Program-made: the position numbers and the translations under genes
Shown: positions 45,166-55,100 of the stretch, piece after piece
Layout: every line of letters begins with the position of its first letter
Numbering within the stretch: the first letter of the stretch is position 1
NCBI RefSeq assembly: GCF_003105115.1
Contig: NZ_QETH01000005.1
Span: forward strand, 53,015 to 117,014
Direction: 5' to 3'
Source: Flavobacterium sp. HTF
GTDB taxonomy: Bacteria > Bacteroidota > Bacteroidia > Flavobacteriales > Flavobacteriaceae
Length of the DNA: 64,000 nucleotides
The notes under the pieces: model-generated
Seen by the model: the letters and a program-made list of their open reading frames with translations, nothing else
What the model was told of the DNA's origin: nothing
Databases searched by the model: none

Positions 45166-46008
45166 TTATTTACTCACTATATAGCTATCATTGCCAGTTG
45201 GCTTAATGGTAATTTCCAAAGCAAATGCAATGGTCTGCAATATCTCCGGAACGGCTTGTCTGGTGTCAAGAGTTCCTTTTACCTGAAGCATTTTCAAATC
45301 TTCGGTACTATATTGAAGCGTAAAATGATGATCGGTACTCAACTGCTCAATAACCGCTGCCAGCGTCATACCATCGACATCAATAAGTGCTTTTTTCCAT
45401 TCAGGTTCAAGAATTGCTGTTTTCTGTTTTTTGACCGTTTTATTGTGTGCAACAAATATGGCAGCGTACCCTCTTTCTATAAAAACAGCATTTTGTGTGC
45501 TTTCAACTTTTACTTTTCCGGTTCTCACATTTACTTCTGCAATATTACCATACGCCTTGACATCAAAAGAAGTTCCTAAAACGGTAGTTTTTATATTTCC
45601 GGAGCTAATTATAAAAGGGCGTGTCGTATCTCTTGCCACTTCAAAAAAAGCTTCTCCTTTTAATTTTACGATTCTCTCGTTAGCAGCAAAATGTTCGGGA
45701 TATTCGATTTGGGTGTTTTCGTTTACCCATACACGTGTTCCGTCAGACAAACGGAGCAGGCGGATATCCTGCGGAAAAGTCTGTGTGATAATTTCAGGGG
45801 TTTTTGATTTTAATGCAAAATAAAACTGATATCCTGCCATAGAGATTAAAAGTGCAGCGCAGGCCGCAATCGCTCTTCTGAAGTTATTTCTGCGTTTGTT
45901 TATTGTGGCTGCCGAAATGTTTTTCCACATTCTGAATTTTATTTCATCAGGAAATAGTCCCTTCTGTGGTAATTCATCCCATTCTTCTTTGAATCTGTTC
46001 AATTTCAT
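45166..46008 (-). CDS. FecR-family anti-sigma factor
   Basis: A 280-residue inner-membrane regulator. A cytoplasmic N-terminal anti-sigma section (about 1-60), one membrane span (about 62-85), a FecR domain (about 105-200) with LPRLSDGTRVWVN-type repeats, and a C-terminal domain (about 205-280) of the DUF4974 type. It receives a signal from the receptor's STN domain and controls the upstream sigma factor. It sits 62 bases before the receptor gene. A 406-base spacer carrying repeats separates it from the sigma gene. Confidence 0.9.
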   Translation of the reverse strand: MKLNRFKEEWDELPQKGLFPDEIKFRMWKNISAATINKRRNNFRRAIAACAALLISMAGYQFYFALKSKTPEIITQTFPQDIRLLRLSDGTRVWVNENTQIEYPEHFAANERIVKLKGEAFFEVARDTTRPFIISSGNIKTTVLGTSFDVKAYGNIAEVNVRTGKVKVESTQNAVFIERGYAAIFVAHNKTVKKQKTAILEPEWKKALIDVDGMTLAAVIEQLSTDHHFTLQYSTEDLKMLQVKGTLDTRQAVPEILQTIAFALEITIKPTGNDSYIVSK

Positions 46009-46414
46009 CTTATTTGAGTAAAAATTAATATCTAAGGAAAATCCTCAAATATTCTTTCTACACACATTAGATATGGTAACCTCAAAAAATCACGGGCAAT
46101 TCAACTCTTAATGATTTTTTAATATCAAATCAGGATAGTTATTTATAAACAAATGAAATACAGTGTTTTAATATTTTATTTCAAAAAACAGATTACATTT
46201 AATTTACATATTGGATACGTTTTATAAATAAAGGGACAAAGGTGTGATAGAGACGCACTGCTGTGCGTCTTTTTGTGTTCAAAAGAAACCTGAAATAAAA
46301 AAGGGACAAAGATGCAAAGATGCAAGGTACAAAGATGCAAAGGTACAGAGCGACAAAGATTTTACGCTTTTGGAAAACCTGAAACCTGAAACCCGAAACC
46401 TCAAACAAAAAAAC
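46009..46414. repeat. Composite repeat spacer between sigma and fecR genes
   Basis: The 46230-46410 part is repetitive. AAGGGACAAAG occurs at 46231-46241 and 46301-46311; AAAGATGCAA-type units are iterated over 46308-46340; ACCTGAAACCTGAAACC lies near 46378-46393. An 8-bp hairpin AGACGCAC-TGCT-GTGCGTCT is at 46251-46270. No selectable gene is present; short overlapping frames here translate the repeats. Similar iterated words are typical of dispersed intergenic repeats in Flavobacteria. Confidence 0.65.
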
Positions 46415-46987
46415 TTATGAATGCTGGTAATGATTAATAAAAACCAACGCAAACCAATACAATTCATGGCTTTTTACAGAATTTTTCTTGAGGTATTGCA
46501 GTGTTTTCGAAATCTGATTGGCAACGGCACTCTGGGACATTCCCATTTCTGCTGCGATTTCTTTGTAGCTCATTTCGTCAAATTTATGGAGCGTAAAGAT
46601 CTTTCTTCTCTTTTCAGGGATTTGCTGTAGTAAATATTCAATTTTCTCAAGTTTCAAAGAAATACTGGGTTCAGCTTCTTCCGTGCTGTCCAGTTCTTTA
46701 ACCAGCTGCATATACTCTATCGAGAGAATCTTGTTTTGTTTTTTATACCATCTTGAAATTTCCTGTTTACAGCTTTTAAATAAAACAGAATCCAGTTCGA
46801 TATTGGGGTCAATTTTAGTGCGGTATTTCCAGAGATGTATAAACACATTTTGGGTTATATCTTCCGCATCTGCGGGCTGAGCATATTTTTTTACAAAACA
46901 AAATACTTTAAAATGATAGAGTTCGTAGATTTCCTTAAAACAAGAATCATCTCCGTTCCTCAATTTTGTGATCAAAATAGTGCTCAT
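46415..46987 (-). CDS. ECF RNA polymerase sigma factor (FecI-like)
   Basis: A 190-residue ECF sigma factor with region 2 (FVKKYAQPADAEDITQNVFIHLW, about 30-55) and region 4 HTH (EMSYKEIAAEMGMSQSAVANQ, about 140-160). It works with the FecR-like anti-sigma gene and the TonB receptor downstream. It may switch on the receptor operon when the ligand is bound. The spacing to fecR is unusually long. Confidence 0.93.
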   Translation of the reverse strand: MSTILITKLRNGDDSCFKEIYELYHFKVFCFVKKYAQPADAEDITQNVFIHLWKYRTKIDPNIELDSVLFKSCKQEISRWYKKQNKILSIEYMQLVKELDSTEEAEPSISLKLEKIEYLLQQIPEKRRKIFTLHKFDEMSYKEIAAEMGMSQSAVANQISKTLQYLKKNSVKSHELYWFALVFINHYQHS

Positions 46988-47500
46988 AATGTAATTTTAA
47001 ATTGGAAAAGAATCCTTACAAAATTACCTTAAAGAGAGTGTCATTATTTTGCAGTCTGACTCATTTAATGATTTATTAATATTGAGTCGAAAACCACTTG
47101 AGAAGATGGAAGATTTATTGAATTTTACCTGCCGTACAAAGTTGCAGACATGACTGTAAAAAAACTGCAGCTATGTTTATGAAGTACACAACTGCAGTTT
47201 CAACTAACTATTCCAAAACAATAACTTAAATAAAGTGGTGAATTAAACAACTCTATTTTTTTAGCGAATATATGTATTAATTTAATACGAACACTAAAAA
47301 ATATCGATTAAATGTTCAAATAATCCGATGAAATGCATTTTACGACGATTTACGGCTAAAATAAACTTTCATGAAAGCGCGGGATATGAAGGAATGAAGG
47401 CTATTTATTCGTTTTATAAAAATTGAAAAAACTTCTAAAGGACTATAATGTTTGAACAATTTTATGGCTAATTTAGTGGCTCTATTAGCAGAAAATATAA
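46988..47500. other. 513-base intergenic region
   Basis: It lies between the divergent sigma gene and the Crp-like regulator. No gene or RNA is supported by eye. It should hold promoters for both. The sequence is AT-rich with no strong hairpin. Confidence 0.35.
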
Positions 47501-48070
47501 ATGAACGAACTTGAAATTCATATTCATCAGCATTTTGACATCAGTTTAGACGATTGCCAAAAAATCTCCAAATTGTTTAAAATGGAAACTCTCGAAAAGG
47601 GCGGTTATTTTTCGAAAGAAGAGAAAAGCTGTAATAAATTAAGTTTTATTGATGAAGGCATCTTAAGGATATACACCTCTTTACCTGATCGTGAAATCAC
47701 ACAATGGATCGCAACACCGGGCTATTTCCTGACTGATTTACAATCTTTTATATACCGCAATCCATGTCGTTTTACTATTCAGGCCCTGACAGATACACGT
47801 TTATACACAATCGATTATGAAGATTATCTGACGATAGGAAAACTGGTTCCTAAATGGAATGATTTTGAAAAAATGTTTATTTCTAAATGTTTTATCATGC
47901 TGGAAAACCGCGTTTTTGATTTTATCTCACTAACTGCAGAAGAGCGTTACAAAAAATTATTTGATACCAATCGGGAACTTTTTAATCTGGTACCATTGCA
48001 ATATCTGGCCTCCATGCTGGGGATGACACCGGAAACTTTTAGCAGAATACGCAGAAAAATGATTTCTTGA
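47501..48070 (+). CDS. Crp/Fnr-family transcriptional regulator
   Basis: A 189-residue protein with an N-terminal cyclic-nucleotide-binding-type beta-roll (about 20-130) and a short C-terminal helical region with PLQYLASMLGMTPETFSRIRRKM, a winged-HTH recognition segment. It lacks the Fnr cysteine cluster. The length and form match the small Crp-like regulators common in Bacteroidota. Its target may be the DUF4260 gene 61 bases downstream, a frequent pairing. Confidence 0.88.
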   Translation: MNELEIHIHQHFDISLDDCQKISKLFKMETLEKGGYFSKEEKSCNKLSFIDEGILRIYTSLPDREITQWIATPGYFLTDLQSFIYRNPCRFTIQALTDTRLYTIDYEDYLTIGKLVPKWNDFEKMFISKCFIMLENRVFDFISLTAEERYKKLFDTNRELFNLVPLQYLASMLGMTPETFSRIRRKMIS

Positions 48071-48131
48071 TTTTTGTCAAGAGATTCAAATTGTAATTGC
48101 TTCTACTTTTGACTCAACAAAAAAAGTCAAA

Positions 48132-48521
48132 ATGAAACCACAAAAAGTAATGGATTTTTCCATCAGAATTGAAGAAGCAGCAATAACAGCAATTTCTATT
48201 TATTTTTTATCCCAAAATAATTTAGGCATCTCTGTCTGGCTCTGGATATTATTGTTTTTTAGTCCGGATATTTCTATGCTGGGTTATCTCGTGAACACAA
48301 AATTTGGAGCTTTTACATACAATTTGTTTCATCATCGTGCAACTGCATTAGCAGTTCTTGCATTTGGATTTTTGAATCATTCTGAAATACTTACCGCTGC
48401 AGCATTTGTCCTTTTAGGTCATTCTTCGTTTGACAGAATGCTGGGTTACGGATTAAAGTTTCCGGATAATTTCAAGCACACCAACTTAGGCTGGATGGGC
48501 AAAGAGAAAGATATTATATAA
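48132..48521 (+). CDS. DUF4260-family membrane protein
   Basis: A 129-residue protein with three to four hydrophobic helices (about 13-30, 33-50, 65-82, 85-105) and the family motifs FFSPDISMLGYL, NLFHHRATALAV and GHSSFDRMLGYGLK. Its function is unknown. The conserved His, Asp and Arg in the membrane segments suggest an enzymatic or ion-linked role, but that is inference. It follows the Crp-like gene and shares a terminator with the phosphatase. Confidence 0.85.
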   Translation: MKPQKVMDFSIRIEEAAITAISIYFLSQNNLGISVWLWILLFFSPDISMLGYLVNTKFGAFTYNLFHHRATALAVLAFGFLNHSEILTAAAFVLLGHSSFDRMLGYGLKFPDNFKHTNLGWMGKEKDII

Positions 48522-48524
48522 AAA

Positions 48525-48557
48525 CAAAGCACAATCTTTAGTTGGGATTGTGCTTTG
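48525..48557. terminator. Bidirectional terminator
   Basis: A perfect 12-bp stem CAAAGCACAATC / GATTGTGCTTTG (48525-48536 and 48546-48557) with a 9-base loop, between the convergent DUF4260 and alkaline phosphatase genes. Confidence 0.8.
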
Positions 48558-48579
48558 AAATTTAGCTTTAAAGCAACGT

Positions 48580-50403
48580 TTACTTTGAAGACAAAAGCTC
48601 CATAATTTTAGTATAAATCGCAGTATTCTGATAAACTCCCGTAAAATTCTGAGCTCCCGGGCCGTAAGCAAAAACCGGAACCGTAATCGAAGTATGATCA
48701 TTTGTACTAAAGCTTCCGTGAACATAGCCTTTTTCTATACTTCCGTCAATAAGAGAAAGTCCGCCAGTTTCGTGGTCTGCTGTAATAATCAGCAATGTTT
48801 CGGGGTTTTTATCTACAAATTCCATTGCCTGCCCCACTACTCTGTCAAAATCTAATAATTCACGAACCACATATTCTACGTTATTGCTGTGACCGCCGTA
48901 ATCAATCTGTGCTCCTTCTGCCATTATAAAAAATGGATTTTTTGATTTTGAAAAAGTCGTAGTGGCTTTTGACAGCGATTTGGCTAAGAAATCTCCTCTT
49001 CCGTCTTTCATCGAAACTACAGCCGCATTTTCTAATACAACAAAACGGCTATTATTGATCGTATCCAGAGAGCTGAATTTATCCGAAAAAGTATAGCCTT
49101 TCTTTTGCAACAGTTCCGCAAGGTTTTTTCCGTCTTTTCTGGATTTAAATTCATTTGTTCCTCCTCCTATTAAAATATCAGAAGGATGTGATAAAAAATC
49201 TGCTGCAATAGCTTCATTGTAACTTCTCTCCGGCTGATGGGCATAAAAAGCTGCCGGAGTTGCATCTGTAATACTTCCTGCCGAAATAATAGCGGTTTTA
49301 TAATTCTTTTTGGTCAATTGCTCTGTAATCGATTCAAGAGGTTTTCCTTTTTCGTCAACGCTGATAAAGCGGTTATTGGTTTTGTGACCGGTTGCCATGG
49401 CAGTTGCTCCCGCAGCAGAATCTGTAATATAACTATCTGAAGCTGCAGTTATAGAAAATCCCTGAGTCGGAATATTAAACATGTTCAGCTTGCCTTTATT
49501 GGCCGTATAACCCGCATAAATCTGAGCCAGCCCCATTCCGTCACCAATAAGAAGTATTACATTCTTAGGCTTTTTATTTTTGAAACCTGAAACATTTTTA
49601 GGCGTATAAGTGTCATAAAACTGGGTATTCTGATAAAAGGTTGTTTTCAGGTTTTTGATAAACTGCGTCAACGCCGGAACATTATCTGTACCTATAAAAT
49701 CAACATGCAGATTCATCAGGGTCATCCAGGTATTTACATTGTCCTGTGTGGCCCAGAATCTTATTTTTTTGTTTTGATCGTGTACTTTTTTAATGATCGC
49801 CTGTATTTTTTCTGAGTCCGGTTGTGTCAAAACACCTTTTCCGTTCCAAACCGTAATTTCGTGTAAATCTTCACTAATCATTTCTACACGGGATAATTCC
49901 TGCGGAGAATACGTTTCGTTTAGTCTTCCGTCAAAATAAATAAAATTCGGATAGTCATTCCATTTTGATGCTAAAGGCCTGTTTCCGGAAATAACCACTT
50001 TCAGGTTTTTATTTGAAATTAGATCCGGATACAATTTTAGCTGTTCAGCAATCAGTTTCAGGGTCGCATCTGCATCAGATTTAATATCAATCATTAAAAT
50101 TAATGGCTTGTCACTTTTATATGCTTTACCGCCTAAGGTTTTGAATTTTAGCCTAAGTGGTTCCAGATAAAGGTTTCGAAGTGAATTATCAGGATTAATT
50201 TCTCCGGAAGTATGCGCCACGATCAAATCGTTTTTTACTAAAAAAACATCTGCTTCAATAACTCCTGTTTCGTTAGAATAAGCCTCATAAAAAGGAAGTT
50301 TACCGGCATAGTCATTATGCGAATGAATATTGGCAGAACTGTATTCCTGTGCTTGCGCGAAAAGGCAGAAATGGAGGCAAAAAAGGGCTATTATTTTTTT
50401 CAT
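48580..50403 (-). CDS. Alkaline phosphatase with N-terminal GDPD-like domain
   Basis: The preferred start at 50403 gives 607 residues with a clean signal peptide (cleavage after FAQA); an ATG 7 codons upstream is possible. An N-terminal domain (about 25-270) has a glycerophosphodiesterase-like TIM-barrel pattern (NIHSHNDYAG, VIEADVFL, LIVAHTSGE). A C-terminal alkaline phosphatase domain (about 285-607) has LIGDGMG, the nucleophile motif TDSAAGATA with Ser329, and TADHETGG. Such a fusion could cleave phosphodiesters and then release phosphate in the periplasm or at the surface. It follows a SusC/SusD pair, suggesting uptake of organophosphate compounds; this is inference. Confidence 0.88.
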   Translation of the reverse strand: MKKIIALFCLHFCLFAQAQEYSSANIHSHNDYAGKLPFYEAYSNETGVIEADVFLVKNDLIVAHTSGEINPDNSLRNLYLEPLRLKFKTLGGKAYKSDKPLILMIDIKSDADATLKLIAEQLKLYPDLISNKNLKVVISGNRPLASKWNDYPNFIYFDGRLNETYSPQELSRVEMISEDLHEITVWNGKGVLTQPDSEKIQAIIKKVHDQNKKIRFWATQDNVNTWMTLMNLHVDFIGTDNVPALTQFIKNLKTTFYQNTQFYDTYTPKNVSGFKNKKPKNVILLIGDGMGLAQIYAGYTANKGKLNMFNIPTQGFSITAASDSYITDSAAGATAMATGHKTNNRFISVDEKGKPLESITEQLTKKNYKTAIISAGSITDATPAAFYAHQPERSYNEAIAADFLSHPSDILIGGGTNEFKSRKDGKNLAELLQKKGYTFSDKFSSLDTINNSRFVVLENAAVVSMKDGRGDFLAKSLSKATTTFSKSKNPFFIMAEGAQIDYGGHSNNVEYVVRELLDFDRVVGQAMEFVDKNPETLLIITADHETGGLSLIDGSIEKGYVHGSFSTNDHTSITVPVFAYGPGAQNFTGVYQNTAIYTKIMELLSSK

Positions 50404-50473
50404 TTGAAATCTGTTTTTTTTCAATCTTATAAGCCGTAGGTAACTTTAAGAATCGAATATTATTTAATAACAC

Positions 50474-50501
50474 AAACCAGTCTTATTTAAAAAACTGGTT
50501 T
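50474..50501 (-). terminator. Weak hairpin between SusD and phosphatase genes
   Basis: Inverted repeat AAACCAGT / ACTGGTTT (50474-50481 and 50494-50501), with a second short pair CAGGC/GCCTG nearby (around 50550-50565). It may attenuate read-through into the phosphatase gene. No T-run is clear. Confidence 0.35.
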
Positions 50502-50591
50502 ATGAAGTATTGGTATCCAGTCCGTCTATTTTATACAACCACAGGCCCGAAAGCCTGCAGCAGATAAAAAACACAAACTAAATGAAACTCT

Positions 50592-52130
50592 TTATTTCCA
50601 GCCTTCATTTTGCCATAAAGCTCCTTTGCTTACTGCAATTTCGTCCGGTGGAATTGGCCAAACATGGTGAATTAAAGGATTAAAATTACGCGCCGGATAA
50701 ATTTCTGTTCCGTTGTAATGGTGCAGCGGTTTTGCATAAGTTGCCTTTGCATCTCCCCAGCGTACCAAATCAAAATGGCGGTCTGTCCATTCTCCTGCCA
50801 ATTCACATCTTCTTTCTCTTTTCAAATCTGCAAGTGTTGCTCCCGAAAGGTCTCCAAGATTGGCACGGTGACGAATCATATTGATTTCGGTATCAGCATT
50901 CTGACCTTTCATCAATTTCGCTTCCGCTAACATCAAAAGAACATCTGCATAGCGCAAAAGCGGTACATTTAAAGCTGTTGAAGGCTTATCTCCGTTTGCA
51001 TTTACATAACGAATGTCTATTCCGCCTGAAGTAGTTTTTGCATAACCGAATGGCTCCATATATTTTTTAAACTGGTATCCTGTTCTGTTACTTGAACTCA
51101 CTACATATTTTCCTTCATTGAAAGTAACCAATTCACCAAAATACATAAACTGATCTCCTTTTTGTAAAATCGTAGCACTACGTCTTTCATCTGTCGGATC
51201 ATAAGAATCGAATAATTCTTTGGTCGGATAAAAATTTCCCCAGCCGTTGTAAACTCCCCAGCCTTTATCTTCCAGGCAAACTCCCGGAAAAATAGAACCC
51301 AAAGAAGTATTTTCTGCACTTGAAGTTACCGACCAGATGTATTCTGTTGACCAGTTGTTCTTAATTTTAAAAACATCTTCAAAATTGTCAAGCAGTTTGT
51401 GTTTTCCGCTTCCAACAATCAGGCTGGCATATTTAATAGCATTATCCCAATCCTTTGCATACAAATAAGTACGAACAAGATATCCCCATGCAGCTGTTTT
51501 GTGCGCACGCCCATAATTATCCGGTGTCAGTTCGTTAAAATAAGGTAATAATTCGGCCGCTTTAATTAAATCGGCAGCGATATAAGCGTAATTCTCCCCT
51601 ACGTTTTTAGTACGCGGTACATATACATTGGTCGGGTCGTTTCTGTCCTGAATCGGAATTCCGGCACGATCATCTCCATAGTGATACGCCAGTTCCAAAT
51701 GCATTACAGCATGATTAAAATAAGCTTCTCCCAACATCATATTCCTTGTTTTTTCGTCTAATGGAATATTCGGAATATTACGCAGGACATCATTACAGCG
51801 TTTCATTACCTCATAATGCAGTCTCCAGATATCTTTGGTATCTGATTCTGATCCGTCAACAATAAAATTCTTGATACGTTCTGCATTTTGTCTTGGTTTG
51901 GTCCCGATATCGTCACTGGCATTATTCAGCCAGAAAAAACCACGCCCATACATATTATCATCCGAATACAGTGCATAAATGGCATTTACTCCTGCTTTTG
52001 CATCAGCCGGAGTTTTCCAGAAATTTCCGCTTGACGGAGCTCCCTGAGGCACTACATCAAGTTCGCTTTCGCAAGATACTGTTCCCAGCAGCAGTGCAAA
52101 ACTCAATAATACAATACTTAATTTTTTCAT
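50592..52130 (-). CDS. SusD/RagB-family nutrient-binding lipoprotein
   Basis: The preferred ATG at 52130 gives 512 residues with a lipobox ending LGTVSC (Cys20); an upstream in-frame ATG at 52163 overlaps the SusC gene. The TPR-like helical core and the C-terminal motifs LLMLAEAKL, IRHRANLGD, ERRCELAGEWTDRHFDLVRWG and HHVWPIPPDEIAVSKG are typical. It is the surface lid and substrate-binding partner of the SusC-type receptor immediately upstream (19-base gap). Confidence 0.95.
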   Translation of the reverse strand: MKKLSIVLLSFALLLGTVSCESELDVVPQGAPSSGNFWKTPADAKAGVNAIYALYSDDNMYGRGFFWLNNASDDIGTKPRQNAERIKNFIVDGSESDTKDIWRLHYEVMKRCNDVLRNIPNIPLDEKTRNMMLGEAYFNHAVMHLELAYHYGDDRAGIPIQDRNDPTNVYVPRTKNVGENYAYIAADLIKAAELLPYFNELTPDNYGRAHKTAAWGYLVRTYLYAKDWDNAIKYASLIVGSGKHKLLDNFEDVFKIKNNWSTEYIWSVTSSAENTSLGSIFPGVCLEDKGWGVYNGWGNFYPTKELFDSYDPTDERRSATILQKGDQFMYFGELVTFNEGKYVVSSSNRTGYQFKKYMEPFGYAKTTSGGIDIRYVNANGDKPSTALNVPLLRYADVLLMLAEAKLMKGQNADTEINMIRHRANLGDLSGATLADLKRERRCELAGEWTDRHFDLVRWGDAKATYAKPLHHYNGTEIYPARNFNPLIHHVWPIPPDEIAVSKGALWQNEGWK

Positions 52131-52149
52131 CTTATGTGTTTTATTTTTT

Positions 52150-55100
52150 TTAAAAAGTTGCATTTATACCGGTCATGTATATTCTTGATAGCGGGTAACG
52201 CCCCAAATCCATTCCGAAATTGTCTAAACCAACCTCAGGATCCATTCCTGAATATTTGGTAATGGTAAACAGGTTCTGACCTGAGATAAAAAATCTCAAT
52301 TTTGCTTTTCCGTTCAGCCAGCTTTCTTTTACGGTATAACCGATAGAAAGGTTTCTTAATCGTAAGAAAGAAGCATCTTCAATATAAAAATCAGAAATAC
52401 GTCCGAAGTTGTTATTGTTATCTGTTGACGAAAGTACCGGCACACTAGTATCCGTATTGGTTGGAGACCATGCATCTTTAGAATCGGCCAATAAATTATA
52501 TCCCGGGAACGAAGCGTTTAAGCCTGTATGTTTAACAGCATTGAAAACACTGTTTCCTGTTACCGCATTCAAAAAGATATTCATATCAAATCCTTTGTAT
52601 CTGAAATTCGCATTTAAGCTGTAAGTCGCTTTTGGAAAAGGGCTTCCTAATACCACTCTGTCGCCGTTATTGATCACTCCATCTCCATTTACGTCTTTGA
52701 ATTTGATATCTCCGGCAACAGCATTTGGCTGGTAGATATCTCCATTAGAATTTACATACGCTTTTGCTTCTGCAGTACTTTGAAATAATCCGTCTGTAGA
52801 ATATCCGTAAAAGGCTCCTACCGGACTTCCGACCTGATAAATATTGGCCAATGGCAAACTTCTTACTCTGCTCAGGTTAAGAGGCTCCAGAGAAGTTAAA
52901 TCGTCTTTAATAGAAACAATTTTGTTTGTCAAAAATGCCGCATTTGCCGTCACATCAAATTTAAATTCACCACGAGTTTTCTGGTACGTCAGACTTGCTT
53001 CAATACCTCTGTTTTCAACATCTCCGGAGTTTACAATTCTTCCGTCAGGAGTTCCTGCCACACCCGGAAGCTGGTCACGCACCAACATATCCTTGTTTGT
53101 TTTTACGTAAGCATCCAAAGATCCTGTCAAAGCATTATTTAATAAACTGAAATCCAAACCAATGTTGGCTTGTTCTGAACTTTCCCATTTTAAATTTGGG
53201 TTCGAAAGTTCTCTTTCAGAATAGCCATAATTAATAACCGGTGTAGCACCAATTAAACCAGAAGTCTGAGACAATGGTACACTAAACTGGTATGGTCCTA
53301 AGTTTCCTAAGTTTCCGATTTGTCCCCAGCTTCCGCGAAGTTTTAAGCTGCTGATTATTGGATTAAGTCCTTTCATGAAACCTTCTTCAGAAATCAGCCA
53401 GCCCGCAGAAACAGACGGATACACTTTCCAGCGATTTTGCGACAAAAGTTTTGATGTTCCGTCACGACGAACAATTCCCGAAAGTAAATATTTCTGATTG
53501 TAATCGTAATTCAGCCTTCCTACGTAAGAAGAAATAATTTCTTCATTTAATCCTGCACCCAATTGCTGAATCAATTTGGCATTTAGCAAATAACGCTGTG
53601 ACGGATCTTCACTGTCAAAACCAGTTCCTTCTACATCATAAAATTCTCTTTTGGTCTGCTGAAAAGTATATCCTCCCAAAGCAGAAAAGTTGTGGTTCCC
53701 TAATGATTTTTCGTAAGAAATCGTCTGCTCACTCAAGATATCGGTAGTAGTTGCAGTACGTTGTGTTAATCGGTTAAAATCGAAAATTTTTCCCGGCTCC
53801 GTAATTTTTACATCAAACTCTTTATAGTCACTTTGAATTCTGGTATAACCCCAGTTTGATTTTAATTTCAATCCCGAAATCACTTCCCATTCTGCATACG
53901 GATTTAATAATATAGTAGAAATAGGATTTCGGTTGTCCAGCCTTTTTAAATAAGCAACCGGATTTATTACGTCACCATAAGAACCAATATATTTTTCCGG
54001 TACACCGCCAAATTGCCCTGAACCATCTTCTCTGTAAATCGTTGCATTTGGAGGGTAAAAAATGGCTCCCAAAATAGCTCCTGTGTAAGCATTAGCTGTA
54101 TTGGCAGTCTGTCCGTCGGTTAAGGAATAACTCATGTTTTCGCCGATAGTAAAATTTGGTGCCAGTTTAAAAGAAGAATTGGCTCTTGCTGTATAACGGC
54201 TTCCGAAAGTATTTAATAAAATACCTTCATTTTTTCTGTAACTTCCTGAAATGAAAAAATTAGATTTTTCTGTTTTTCCGTTGATCGAAATTGACAAATC
54301 CTGAATTTCTCCTGTCTGGAAAATTTCATCCATCCAGTTTGTTTTTGTCGTTCTGGCTGTTGGTTCAAACGCAGGATCAAAACCCGGAATTCTTGGCATT
54401 CCCGCATTATCTCTTGCCGTGTTCATTGCATCTGCATATTCGGCAGCATTCAGGACACCCAGTTTTTTAGCCACATTCTGAAAACCTCCCTGATAGTTTA
54501 CATTCACATTAATACGTTCTGAAACTCCTTTTTTAGAAGTAATTAAAATAACTCCCCCGGAAGCTCTAGCACCATAAATAGCAGCAGAAGCAGCATCTTT
54601 CAGGACACTTATCGAACCAATATCATTAGGATTTATGGTATTTAAGGAACCGCTGTAGATAATTCCATCCAGTACAATTAAAGGAGTTTCTTTGTTTAAA
54701 GATCCGATACCACGAATATTAATAGTAGGTTCGCTTGTTGGGTCACCACCGTTATTAATTACAGTAACTCCGGCAACGGTTCCCTGAAGCAATTCAGCAG
54801 CATTATTATACGTTCTGCTTGAAGTTTCTTTCATAGAAACCGAACCAACAGCGCCCAAAACTTCGCTTTTCTTAACACTTCCGTATCCCATTACCACAAC
54901 TTCCTGAAGCTGTTTCATGTCGGCGGCTAATTTTATGCTTAGATTGATTTCTGATTTTGTTATTTTAATTTCCTGCGTCACATATCCTACGTAAGAAAAC
55001 ATAAGCGTCGCTTCAGAAGCATTGACTTCCAGTTTAAAAGTTCCGTCAAAATCGGTAGCTGTAGCGGCATTTGATGTTTTGTCCTTAATTCCGACACCCG

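Noticed and set aside
46199..46467. Two short overlapping reading frames between fecR and sigma
   Set aside because: They translate the intergenic repeat and run into the end of the sigma gene; composition and start context do not support genes.
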